Assembly (NCBI RefSeq): GCF_002105195.1
Contig: NZ_MUHU01000011.1
Location: forward strand, 186,001-250,000
Direction: 5' to 3'
DNA: 64,000 nt
From: Derxia lacustris
GTDB lineage: Bacteria; Pseudomonadota; Gammaproteobacteria; Burkholderiales; Burkholderiaceae_E
Position 1 is the first letter of the stretch; each line of letters opens with the position of its first letter. Shown here one piece after another: positions 1 to 7,686 of the stretch. The position numbers and the translations under genes are program-made. The notes under the pieces were generated by a model. The model saw only the letters and a program-made list of their open reading frames with translations, had not been told where the DNA came from and made no database searches.

Positions 1-360
1 GCCGCCGCGCTCGACGGCAACCTGCGCGAAATCACGCTCGAACAAGCGCTGGCCTGGGACCCCGACATCGTCGTGCTGGCCGGTGCCGGCGCGCTGCAAC
101 GCCCGGCCGGGCTCGGCCTGCTGCGCGCGGTGCGCGAGGGCCGGCTCTTCATCAATCCCGACGGCGTGTTCCCGTGGGATCGCTACGGCAGCGAGCTGGC
201 ACTGCAACTGCCGTGGGCCGCCAGCCGCTTCCATCCGGCGCTGTTCGGCCAACTCGATCTGGTCGCCCGCACGCGCGACTTCTACCGCCGCTTCTTCAAC
301 CATCGGCTCGATGACGACGCCGCGCGCCGCATCCTCGCCGGACTACCGCCACTGCCATGA
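1..360 (+). CDS. Periplasmic binding protein, C-terminal part (cut by window edge)
   Basis: Only the last 119 codons are in the window; the frame is open from base 1 to the TGA at 358-360. The visible part has the class III binding-protein pattern: LEQALAWDPDIVVL, then AVREGRLFINP and a Trp/Arg-rich stretch before a long C-terminal helix. It is a paralogue of the next gene, which has LEQLLAWDPDIILA and AVRDGRIYWVP at the same places. The stop overlaps the start of the next gene (ATGA), so the two are translationally coupled. By family this is the solute receptor of an ABC importer for iron chelates, cobalamin or metal oxyanions (FecB/BtuF/MolA type). The Mo context suggests molybdate or tungstate, which is inference. 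The permease and ATPase would lie left of the window. Confidence 0.75.
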   Translation, partial: AAALDGNLREITLEQALAWDPDIVVLAGAGALQRPAGLGLLRAVREGRLFINPDGVFPWDRYGSELALQLPWAASRFHPALFGQLDLVARTRDFYRRFFNHRLDDDAARRILAGLPPLP

Positions 361-1433
361 CAACGCCAGCAAAGCTGCTCCCCTTCGCGCGCCGGTGCGC
401 CGCCGTCTGCGCCGCCGCGCTGCTCGCCCTGCCGGTTCAGGCGCGCGAAATCGTCGACATGCTCGGCCGCAAGGTCGAGGTGCCCGAGCGCGTGACCGGC
501 GTCTACGGCTCGGCGCCGCCGCTCACCGTGCTGATTCATGCGCTCGATCCGGCGCTGCTGGCCGGCGTCAACTTTCCGTTCACCGAGGCCGACCGGCGCT
601 GGCTGCCGGCACGCAGCGCCGGCCTGCCGGTAATGGGCGGTCTGGTCGGCATGGGCCGCACGCTCGACGTGGAAACCCTGCTCAAGGAAAAGCCCGCGCT
701 CGGCCTGGCCTGGAACACCAGGTTCAACGACCGCGCCCGCACCGAGGAAGTGTTCGCCCGGGCCGGCGTGCCGGTGCTGTTCATCACGCTCGACAACCTC
801 GCCGACTGGGCGCCGGCGCTCGAATTCCTCGGCCGCGCCACCGGCCGCGACGCGCGCGGCAAGGCGCTGGCAGCCGAGATTCGCGGCGCGCTCGACCGCG
901 TGAACAAGGCGGTCGCCGGCGTGCCGCAATCGGCCTGGCCGCGCGTCTACTACGCCGAGAGCGCCGACGGCCTCGCGACCGAATGCGACCAGTCCTTCCA
1001 TGTGGAGCCGATCGCGCTGGCCGGCGGCTACAACGTGCTGCGCTGCTCGCCGTCCAGCCACATGGGCATGGAGCGCGTCAGCCTCGAACAGCTGCTGGCC
1101 TGGGATCCGGACATCATCCTGGCGCAGGAAGCCGCCTTCATGAGCGCGGTGAAGACCGACAGCCGCTGGCAGCGCTTGCGCGCGGTGCGCGACGGCAGGA
1201 TCTACTGGGTGCCGCATTCGCCGTTCAACTGGATGGACCGGCCGCCGTCGCTGATGCGCGCGCTCGGCATCCAGTGGCTCGCCGGGCTGTTCCATCCGCA
1301 GCGCTTCGCCTTCGACCTGAAGCAGGAAACCAGGCGCTTCTACAAGGACGTGCTCGGCATCGAGCTGGCCGACGCCGACGTGGGGGCCATCCTCAATCCG
1401 CCCGACGGTCACGAGGCCATGCACATGCACTGA
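357..1433 (+). CDS. ABC transporter periplasmic binding protein, MolA/FecB-like
   Basis: A 358-residue class III solute-binding protein. It has a Sec signal peptide (about residues 1-29, ending LPVQA before RE), an N-terminal lobe opening with the DMLGRKVEVPERV motif common to metal-oxyanion and corrinoid receptors, a long linker helix and a second lobe. The segment SPFNWMDRPPSLMRALGIQWL near residue 300 is typical of the subgroup used for molybdate, tungstate and related metals in anaerobes. The C-terminus GHEAMHMH is His/Met-rich. The start ATG overlaps the previous stop, giving two tandem receptors in one operon. Which ligand each binds cannot be read from the sequence; molybdate or a Mo chelate is inferred from the neighbouring mod genes and nifK. 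Confidence 0.8.
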   Translation: MTTPAKLLPFARRCAAVCAAALLALPVQAREIVDMLGRKVEVPERVTGVYGSAPPLTVLIHALDPALLAGVNFPFTEADRRWLPARSAGLPVMGGLVGMGRTLDVETLLKEKPALGLAWNTRFNDRARTEEVFARAGVPVLFITLDNLADWAPALEFLGRATGRDARGKALAAEIRGALDRVNKAVAGVPQSAWPRVYYAESADGLATECDQSFHVEPIALAGGYNVLRCSPSSHMGMERVSLEQLLAWDPDIILAQEAAFMSAVKTDSRWQRLRAVRDGRIYWVPHSPFNWMDRPPSLMRALGIQWLAGLFHPQRFAFDLKQETRRFYKDVLGIELADADVGAILNPPDGHEAMHMH

Positions 1434-1514
1434 CCGCGTGGGACTGCGCCGACGGCGCGCCGGCCCCGCGCTGCCTAGACTGGCCGGACGCCCCCTCTCC
1501 GTCCGCCAATCGCG

Positions 1515-2870
1515 ATGCCCGATCCCGCCTCACTGCTGCCCAGCGCCGAATGGCCTTACGTGCAGATCCTCATGCGCTTGGCGCTCAGCCTCGCGCTCGG
1601 GCTGCTGATCGGGCTGGAACGCGAGCGGCGCGGCAAGGAAGCGGGCCTGCGCACCTTCGGCTTCGTGAGCCTGCTGGGCGCGCTCGGCGGCTCGCTCGGG
1701 CACGACTTCGCGCTGCTCATCCTGGCGCTCGTGGGCCTGCTCGCCGTGCTGCTCAACGTGCAGACGCTGCGCGCCGGCCAGGGCACCGAGCTGACCACCT
1801 CGGCCGCGATGCTCGTGACCTGCGTGGCCGGCATCCTCTGCGGCCAAGGCCACACGGTTTCACCAGCGGCGGTGATGGTGATCGCCACCGCGCTGCTGGC
1901 GTGGAAGGAGCGGCTCGCGGGCTTTTCCAGCGGCCTTACCGAGGGCGAGCTGCGCTCGGCGCTGCTGCTCGCCATCCTCGCCATCGTCATCTATCCCGCG
2001 CTGCCGACCGGGCCGGTCGGGCCCTGGGGCCTCGTCGAGCCGCGCGCCGCATGGATCACGGTGATGCTCATCGCGGCCATCGGCTCGGCCAACTACATCC
2101 TCTGGAAGCTCTACGGTTCGCGCGGCACCGAGCTGTCGGGCTTTCTGGGCGGGCTGGTGAACAGCAATTTCACCGTGATCGAGCTGTCGTCGCGCTTGCG
2201 CCAGGCGTCGGGCGCGGGACTGGAGACGGCCTATCGCGGCATCCTGCTCGCCACCACGGCCATGGTCGTGCGCAATGCCGGACTGCTGCTCATCCTCGCG
2301 CCGTTCGCGCTGGTGGGCGCCCTGCCCGCCTTCGCGCTGATGCTGGTGATGGCCCTGCTGCTGGCGCTGTGGAGCTACCGGCGCCGGCATGACGACAGCG
2401 CCGCGCCCACCGCCATCAGCCTCGACCTGCCGTTCTCGCTGCCGGTGGCGCTGAAGTACGGCGCCATCTTCCTGCTGCTGCACATCGCCGGCGGCGTGAC
2501 CCAGCGCCAGCTCGGCGATGCCGGCTTCTACGCGGTGAGCGCGGTGGGCGGGCTGATGTCGAGCGCCAGCGCGGTGGCGGCCGCCGCCACGCTCGCGGCC
2601 CAGGGCAGCCTCGCGCCGACGGTGGCCGGCAACGGCGCCATCCTCGCGTCGTTCACCAGCATCGCGTTCAGCCTGTCGTTCGTGCTGCGCACGCGGCATC
2701 GGCCGCTGATCCGCCGGCTCGCGATTGCAATGGCTTGCATCGCGGCGGCGGGGCTGGTGGGCGTGCTGGCCGCGAGCAGCGCGGCGCCGGTCATCGAGCG
2801 CTGGCTGCCGCAGCTCGGCACGGCGATGACGGCACCGCCGCCCGCGCCGGTCCGCCGCCTCAGCGAATGA
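1515..2870 (+). CDS. MgtC/SapB-DUF4010 family membrane protein
   Basis: A 451-residue integral membrane protein. The N-terminal third carries the MgtC/SapB core with the conserved [21 protein letters not shown] motif (residues about 29-49). The rest is the DUF4010 domain with [17 protein letters not shown] near residue 215. About a dozen hydrophobic segments are visible. The family is poorly characterised; MgtC itself modulates ATP synthase and Mg2+/phosphate homeostasis, but that role should not be transferred to the DUF4010 branch. It starts 81 bases after the binding protein. Its last 11 bases overlap the 3' end of nifK on the opposite strand, an end-to-end convergent arrangement. Any role in metal transport is a guess from position. 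Confidence 0.8.
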   Translation: MPDPASLLPSAEWPYVQILMRLALSLALGLLIGLERERRGKEAGLRTFGFVSLLGALGGSLGHDFALLILALVGLLAVLLNVQTLRAGQGTELTTSAAMLVTCVAGILCGQGHTVSPAAVMVIATALLAWKERLAGFSSGLTEGELRSALLLAILAIVIYPALPTGPVGPWGLVEPRAAWITVMLIAAIGSANYILWKLYGSRGTELSGFLGGLVNSNFTVIELSSRLRQASGAGLETAYRGILLATTAMVVRNAGLLLILAPFALVGALPAFALMLVMALLLALWSYRRRHDDSAAPTAISLDLPFSLPVALKYGAIFLLLHIAGGVTQRQLGDAGFYAVSAVGGLMSSASAVAAAATLAAQGSLAPTVAGNGAILASFTSIAFSLSFVLRTRHRPLIRRLAIAMACIAAAGLVGVLAASSAAPVIERWLPQLGTAMTAPPPAPVRRLSE

Positions 2871-4416
2871 TGTCGTAGCTGTAGTCGGTCTTGCCGGCGA
2901 CGATGGTGTTGGTGTCGAGCGCCTCGAAGAACTCGTCGAGCAGGTTCACCAGCACGCGCAGGCCGCCCTCGTAGCCCCAGATCGGATAGCGGTGGTAGTG
3001 GTGGCGGTCGAAGATCGGGAAGACGAGCCGGATCAGCGGCGTGCCGGTATCGCGCTCCAGATACTTGCCGTAGGTGTTGCCGATCAGGAAGTCGACCGGC
3101 TCGGTGAACAGCAGCGAGCGCATGTGCCACAGATCGCGCTTGGGCCAGGCCTTGCAATGGCTGCCGTAGGGGCTGGCGTCGAAGATCTTCTGCATGTCGT
3201 CGGCCCAGTCGGCATCGCCGTTGGTGGCCAGCACATGGATCGGCTCGGCGCCCAGCTCCAGCAGGAAGGCGGACATGCCGGCCAGGAAGTCGGGATCGCC
3301 GTAGAGCGCATAGCGCTTGCCGTGCAGATGCGCATGCGAATCGGCGATGGCGTCGAGCAGCTGGCCGCGTTCCTTCTCCAGCGACTCGGGCACCGGCTTG
3401 CCCGTGAGCCGCGCGATTTCCATGATGAAGGCGTCGGTCGCGGCCACGCCGATCGGGCTGTGCAGCACCACGACTTCCTGGCCCTTCTCGCGCACGTACT
3501 TGGCGGTCTTCTCGCTGCTGTAGCCCTGGAAGAAGATTGTCGCCTTGGCATGGATGGCGCGCTCGATCTCGGCCTTGGTGGTGCCGCCGTTGTACATGCG
3601 GAACTCGCCGTCCATGGGCGTGTTCCAGGCGCGCGACGGGTCGCAGAGGATGGTGTAGTCGCAGCCGAAGGCGTCGAGGATGCGGCGGATCTCGGGCATG
3701 TTGCCGACGACGAAACCGTCAAAGCCGCCGACGAAGTTGATGCTGTCGTCGGGCACGCGAACCAGCGGCTCGGTCGATTGCGCCTTGCCGTCCCAGAAGT
3801 ACTGGAGCACGCCCTTGAGCGCATTGTCGTAGCCGGTGATGTGGCTGCCGACGAAGGCCGGCGTGTGCGCGAACGGCACGTCGAAATCCTGCGGGATGCT
3901 GCCCTTCTGCTTCGAGTTCTTGATGAAGGCGTCGAGGTCGTCGCCGATCACCTCGGCCATGCAGGTGGTCGACACCGAGATCATCTCGGGCTGGTACAGG
4001 TTGTAGGAGTTGGCCAGGCCATCGATCATGTTGTTGAGGCCGCCGAACACCGCCGCGTCCTCGGTCATGGACGACGACACGCAGGACGTCGGCTCCTTGA
4101 AATGGCGCGAGAAGTGCGAGCGGTAATAGGCCACGCAGCCCTGCGAGCCATGCACGAAGGACAGCGTCTTGTGAAAGCCATGCGCAACGAACACCGCGCC
4201 GAGCGGCTGGCAGGCCTTGGCCGGGTTCACGACCAACCCTTCGCGCGCGAAGTTCTTCTCGCGGTATTCGGGCGTCTTGGTCCATTGCACGATCTCGGCG
4301 ATGGCTTCGTCGCTGTGGTTGAACTCGAACTGCTTCTTGTCGGCGAAGAGCTTCTGGTACTCGGGTTCGCGGAACAGCAGTTCGTGGTCGATGACCTTGG
4401 CGGCACTCTGGGGCAC
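2860..4416 (-). CDS. nifK: Nitrogenase molybdenum-iron protein beta chain (NifK)
   Basis: 518 residues, the normal length for Mo-type NifK, with the N-terminal extension that VnfK and AnfK lack. P-cluster cysteines are present as C69 ([11 protein letters not shown]), C94 (GSQGCVAYY) and C152 ([12 protein letters not shown]), matching Azotobacter C70, C95 and C153. The residue equivalent to Ser188 is Ala187 (FAHTPAFVG), and the residue equivalent to Phe99 is Tyr98. That is the pairing known from Gluconacetobacter diazotrophicus, where Tyr is the oxygen ligand of the oxidised P-cluster. The start is GTG with GGAG six bases upstream. Unlike the usual nifHDK operon, no nifD precedes it; the upstream neighbour is divergent. 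With NifD it would form the MoFe protein that reduces N2. Confidence 0.96.
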   Translation of the reverse strand: MPQSAAKVIDHELLFREPEYQKLFADKKQFEFNHSDEAIAEIVQWTKTPEYREKNFAREGLVVNPAKACQPLGAVFVAHGFHKTLSFVHGSQGCVAYYRSHFSRHFKEPTSCVSSSMTEDAAVFGGLNNMIDGLANSYNLYQPEMISVSTTCMAEVIGDDLDAFIKNSKQKGSIPQDFDVPFAHTPAFVGSHITGYDNALKGVLQYFWDGKAQSTEPLVRVPDDSINFVGGFDGFVVGNMPEIRRILDAFGCDYTILCDPSRAWNTPMDGEFRMYNGGTTKAEIERAIHAKATIFFQGYSSEKTAKYVREKGQEVVVLHSPIGVAATDAFIMEIARLTGKPVPESLEKERGQLLDAIADSHAHLHGKRYALYGDPDFLAGMSAFLLELGAEPIHVLATNGDADWADDMQKIFDASPYGSHCKAWPKRDLWHMRSLLFTEPVDFLIGNTYGKYLERDTGTPLIRLVFPIFDRHHYHRYPIWGYEGGLRVLVNLLDEFFEALDTNTIVAGKTDYSYDIIR

Positions 4417-4497
4417 GGGGGACTCCGGTGAGGAAAGGGAAGTGAGGCGCTGTCTTGCGCGGCGGCCGGCATCCCCCCGAACCCCGGAGACCTCCGG

Positions 4498-4521
4498 CGC
4501 AATGTTTTTTAATGTATTTCG
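4498..4521. promoter_or_regulatory. ModE-like 24-bp inverted repeat upstream of nifK
   Basis: CGCAATGT-N7-TGTATTTCG matches the CGNWATGT-N7-NNNATWNCG layout shared with the boxes at 4676, 9728 and 13978, with the right half less perfect. It lies 82 bases upstream of the nifK GTG. A 6-bp inverted repeat (CCGGAG/CTCCGG, 4484-4497) abuts it. The resemblance to ModE Mo-boxes is my inference. Confidence 0.45.
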
Positions 4522-4561
4522 TCATGACGCCGATTCCGCTTGCGCTGGATCAAGCGGGCGC

Positions 4562-4577
4562 GGCACCTGCGTCGCCA
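4562..4577 (-). promoter_or_regulatory. Weak candidate sigma54 promoter for nifK
   Basis: Reading the minus strand, TGGCGACGCAGGTGCC keeps TGGC and TGC in the -24/-12 register but has GTGC instead of TTGC. The start would be near 4551, leaving a 135-base leader that contains the ModE-like box. A CCGCTTG/CAAGCGG inverted repeat (4536-4557) overlaps the predicted start. I found no TGT-N10-ACA NifA site nearby, so this is tentative. Confidence 0.25.
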
Positions 4578-4646
4578 TTTCCAGGCGAACGATGAGCATT
4601 TCTCTTCGTACCGAGCTGCGAAAAGGCGACGGCCAGCACTCGCATC

Positions 4647-4662
4647 CGGCATGCTCATTGCC
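4647..4662 (+). promoter_or_regulatory. Sigma54 -24/-12 promoter for the di-heme gene
   Basis: CGGCATGCTCATTGCC fits TGGCACG-N4-TTGCW with the GGC and TTGC cores exact and in register. Transcription would begin near 4673, just before the ModE-like box at 4676-4699. Consensus from established knowledge; its use here is inferred. Confidence 0.5.
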
Positions 4663-4675
4663 TTCGGACAGTTTT

Positions 4676-4699
4676 CGTAATGTTTACGACAATATTCCG
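4676..4699. promoter_or_regulatory. ModE-like 24-bp inverted repeat at the di-heme gene start
   Basis: CGTAATGT-N7-AATATTCCG has the same length and half-site pattern as the boxes at 9728 and 13978. It occupies about +4 to +27 relative to the predicted sigma54 start, so a bound regulator would block initiation or elongation. It covers the ATG at 4680, which is one reason to prefer the start at 4704. Confidence 0.55.
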
Positions 4700-4703
4700 A
4701 AAA

Positions 4704-6113
4704 ATGGGCAACAGAAGCAGCAGATCCGGCAACGCGGGCCGTCCACCGCGTCTCCTGCGCAGGCTCGCTGCAAGCGCTTTCACGCTGCTGGTCGCGGCCT
4801 GCGGCGGCGGCGGTGGCGGCGCACCGGGCCAGCCGGCCGGCGCTGGCGCCGACACCGCCGGCGCCGATCTCGACACCGCGCTGCGCGCCGCGCTCGCGGC
4901 CAATGCCGTCGTGCTGCCCGCGCGACCCGAGGTGGCCGACGCCCGGTACAACCTCGGCGCCAACCTGTTCCAGAGCACGCTGCTGTCGGGCAACCGCAAG
5001 GTCTCGTGCGCGAGCTGCCATCCGATCGGCAACGCGGGCGTCGACAACCTCGTGCTGTCGATCGGCATCAACGGCAGCGGCAGTCCGCCGACGCGTACCG
5101 GCTCGCCGGTCATCCATCGCAACGCGCCCGGTCTCGTCAACCTCGGACTCGGCATCGCCACGCGGCTCTTTCACGACGGCCGCGTCGCCCTCGTCGATGG
5201 CCGCTACGTCACGCCAGCCGGCAGCCAGCTGCCCGACGGCCTTGCCAGCGTGGTCGCGGCCCAGGCGCTGTTTCCGCTGCTGTCGCGTGACGAGATGCTC
5301 GGCTGGCCCGCCGCCGACGACGACAACGAGCTGGCCGACCTCGTCGCGGCCGACACCGCGCCCGAGTCCGACCCGAAGCCGGTGTGGGCCGGCATCGTCG
5401 CGCGACTCGTGGCCGATGCCGGCTTCGCGAGCCAGTTGCGCGTCGCCTATCCCGACCTGCCGCCCGGCGCCATCGGCATCGAGCACATCGCAAACGCGCT
5501 GGCCGCCTTCGAGCAGCGGCGCTGGTATTCGCTGGGCGGTAACCGCTACCTGCCCGGCTATCTCGCCGGCAGCGCCGAGCTGCCCGACGACGCCAAGCGC
5601 GGCGGCATCCTGTTCCACGGCCGTGCCGGCTGCGCGCGCTGCCACTCGGGGCCGCTGTTCACCGACCAGAAGTTCCACAACCTCGCGGTGCCGCAGATCG
5701 GCCCGGGCTTCGGCGCCGGCGCACGCGCCACGCCGGCCCATGACGCCGGCCGCGAAGGCGTCACGGGCGACGCCGCCGACCGCTACGCCTTCCTCACGCC
5801 CTCGCTCTGGGAGGTGCGCCACACCTTCCCCTATCTGCACAACGGCGTGTACGCCACGCTCGACGAAGTCATCCGCCACCACCTCGCGCCGGCCGAACGC
5901 GCCCTCGCCTTCCGCTGCACCGGCGAGCTGCGCAGCGGGGGCAACGTCGTCGCCTGCCGCGACAGCACGACCGCCGCCGCGCTCTACGCCGACATGGTCG
6001 CCCGCCTCGACCCGCTGCTCGCCGCCCCGCCGTCGCTGAGCGACGCCGACATCGCCGATCTCATCGCCTTCCTCAACCAGCTCACCGACGGCAACAACGT
6101 CTCGGTGCGCTGA
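4704..6113 (+). CDS. Di-heme cytochrome c peroxidase/MauG-family lipoprotein
   Basis: 469 residues from ATG 4704 (an in-frame ATG at 4680 lies inside the operator). An Arg-rich n-region and hydrophobic stretch end in the lipobox LVAAC, followed by a Gly-rich linker, so it is probably a lipoprotein. Two c-type heme sites are clear: CASCH (about residue 102) and CARCH (about residue 310), the spacing of the bacterial di-heme peroxidase/MauG/MbnH superfamily. The C-terminal part has TPSLWEVRHTFPYLHNG, typical of that family's second domain. Members reduce H2O2 or oxidise residues of a partner protein. The partner may be the lipoprotein encoded 25 bases downstream. Its place between nifK and the mod genes, with the same promoter architecture as the TonB receptor, suggests a role in Mo handling; that is inference. 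Confidence 0.85.
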   Translation: MGNRSSRSGNAGRPPRLLRRLAASAFTLLVAACGGGGGGAPGQPAGAGADTAGADLDTALRAALAANAVVLPARPEVADARYNLGANLFQSTLLSGNRKVSCASCHPIGNAGVDNLVLSIGINGSGSPPTRTGSPVIHRNAPGLVNLGLGIATRLFHDGRVALVDGRYVTPAGSQLPDGLASVVAAQALFPLLSRDEMLGWPAADDDNELADLVAADTAPESDPKPVWAGIVARLVADAGFASQLRVAYPDLPPGAIGIEHIANALAAFEQRRWYSLGGNRYLPGYLAGSAELPDDAKRGGILFHGRAGCARCHSGPLFTDQKFHNLAVPQIGPGFGAGARATPAHDAGREGVTGDAADRYAFLTPSLWEVRHTFPYLHNGVYATLDEVIRHHLAPAERALAFRCTGELRSGGNVVACRDSTTAAALYADMVARLDPLLAAPPSLSDADIADLIAFLNQLTDGNNVSVR

Positions 6114-6138
6114 CCCACGCCAACTACAGGAGAACTTC

Positions 6139-7563
6139 ATGTCAACCCGCAAGACGGGGCGCCTGCGCGCGCTCCTCGCGGGCGCGTTCGCGCTCGCCCT
6201 CGCCGCGTGCGGCAGCGGCAGCGACGGGCCGGCCAGCGCGCCGGTCACGCCCTCGGCCTCGTTCATGGTTAAGGCCGGCGGCACGGTCGCGCTGATGCCC
6301 GCCGACGCCACCACCGCCGTCGACCCGACCGACGCGGCCAGCAGCCCGAGCGGCTCGACGCCCTACTTCGTCCCGTCGGGCGCGATCGGCGTGACCGCGC
6401 TCAAGACGCTCATGAACGACGCCACCACCTTCCCGGCGGCCGAGCAGCCGCTGACCGTCACGGTCGGCACCGACAGCTACAAGGGCTACCGCCTCGCCGA
6501 CGTGGTCGTGCGCGCCACGAAGTTCCGCCCGGCCGACTACAACACCGGCGCCTTCGGCGCGACCACCGCGATCGTCGCGGTCGGCATCGACGGGCGCATG
6601 TCGGTGTTCTCGTTCACCGAGCTGATCCGCACCGCCAACGGCGAGAAGACCATCGTCGCCTACGAGAAGAACGGCGCCGCCCTGCCCGACGCCGAAGGCG
6701 CGATGGAACTGATCGCCGGCGCCGACACCGATCCCGCGCTGCGTCGCACGCCGCGCCTGGCCGAGCTGCATGTGCGCAATGACTACGTGGCCACGAGCGG
6801 CACGCTCGCCTCGGCCGCGACGGCCGCCGCCGTGGCGCCGGGCGATGTCGCGTTCACGATCTCGGGCGCGGTCAACAGCAGCATCACCGTGACGGCGGCG
6901 ACGCTGTCGGCCACGTCGTCGCAGGGGCTGTACGCGGTGGACCGCATCGGCAGCCGCGCTGCAAGCGCTTTCACCACCTACCACTTCCAGGAATACGGCC
7001 CGCGCCACATGAACTACTGGTACGGCCAGGGCGTGCGCCTGACCGACGTGCTCGACACCGCCGGCCTGCAATTCCCGGCCGAGAAGAACCGCTGCTTCGT
7101 CGTGATCACGAGCCTCAACAACCAGCCGGCGCTGTTCTCCTGCGGCGAGCTGTACAACAGCGCGGTGGGCATCGGCGACGGCCTCGCGGGCGCCGGCAAC
7201 CGCAGCCGCTCGAAGGGCGTGCTGCTCGTGACCGACGACTTCCGCATGGGCACGGGCAACAACATGATGATGACCTGCTGGAACGACTACTCCACCTGCA
7301 CCAAGACCGACGCCGGCAATCCCGAGGCCTACACCTCGGCCATGGACGCCAACGGCGACCACGTGAACTACCAGTCGATCGCCCTCGTCTCGACCGAGGA
7401 CAAGCTGCCCTTCATCCCCTTCGGCCGCTGGTATCCGATGCCGGCCAACTGCGCCAGCTTCGTCTGGAAGTGCAACGCCTGGATCGACGTGGGCGAGCGG
7501 CTGCAGCAGGGCATCCGCGGCATGACCGTGTACTACGCGGGCGCCAGCGGCGGCATGCACTGA
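6139..7563 (+). CDS. Lipoprotein with repeated sulfite-oxidase-like (molybdopterin-binding fold) domains
   Basis: 474 residues with a lipobox LALAAC (Cys about 24) and a good AGGAG site. It starts 25 bases after the di-heme gene and is surely co-transcribed. Two segments resemble the sulfite oxidase/YedY fold core: residues about 110-200 (YKGYRLADVVVRATKF, then VGIDGRMSVFSFTEL and MELIAGADTDPALRRTPRLAEL) and about 290-460 (YWYGQGVRLTDVLDTAGL to RGMTVYYAG). The Cys that ligates Mo in that family is not obvious at the expected place in the first segment. The second half has several Cys residues and a Met-rich NNMMMTCW stretch that could bind metal. I do not recognise a characterised homologue. 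The pairing with a di-heme enzyme recalls MbnH/MbnP, where the heme enzyme modifies its partner, but the partner fold here differs. Confidence 0.65.
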   Translation: MSTRKTGRLRALLAGAFALALAACGSGSDGPASAPVTPSASFMVKAGGTVALMPADATTAVDPTDAASSPSGSTPYFVPSGAIGVTALKTLMNDATTFPAAEQPLTVTVGTDSYKGYRLADVVVRATKFRPADYNTGAFGATTAIVAVGIDGRMSVFSFTELIRTANGEKTIVAYEKNGAALPDAEGAMELIAGADTDPALRRTPRLAELHVRNDYVATSGTLASAATAAAVAPGDVAFTISGAVNSSITVTAATLSATSSQGLYAVDRIGSRAASAFTTYHFQEYGPRHMNYWYGQGVRLTDVLDTAGLQFPAEKNRCFVVITSLNNQPALFSCGELYNSAVGIGDGLAGAGNRSRSKGVLLVTDDFRMGTGNNMMMTCWNDYSTCTKTDAGNPEAYTSAMDANGDHVNYQSIALVSTEDKLPFIPFGRWYPMPANCASFVWKCNAWIDVGERLQQGIRGMTVYYAGASGGMH

Positions 7564-7583
7564 CCGCCGGCACCGGCGGCCGG

Positions 7584-7606
7584 CGCTGGCGGCGCCCCCG
7601 CCAGCG
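7584..7606. terminator. GC hairpin between convergent genes
   Basis: CGCTGGCGG and CCGCCAGCG form a perfect 9-bp stem with a 5-base loop between the lipoprotein gene and the TonB receptor gene, which converge here. No T-run follows on either strand, so termination is possible but not shown. Confidence 0.3.
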
Positions 7607-7686
7607 GCCGCGTCCGGCACCCATGCCGGCGCGCCGGTCATGCGGCGCGCCGGGCGCGGACGACACCCGCGCCCGGCGCCGTCTGC

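Noticed and set aside
4417-4680. A NifA TGT-N10-ACA site for nifK or the di-heme gene
   Set aside because: Every TGT in the interval was followed 10 bases later by something other than ACA.
4417-4703. A nifD remnant upstream of nifK
   Set aside because: No frame in this gap gives NifD motifs; it is a regulatory region with inverted repeats.
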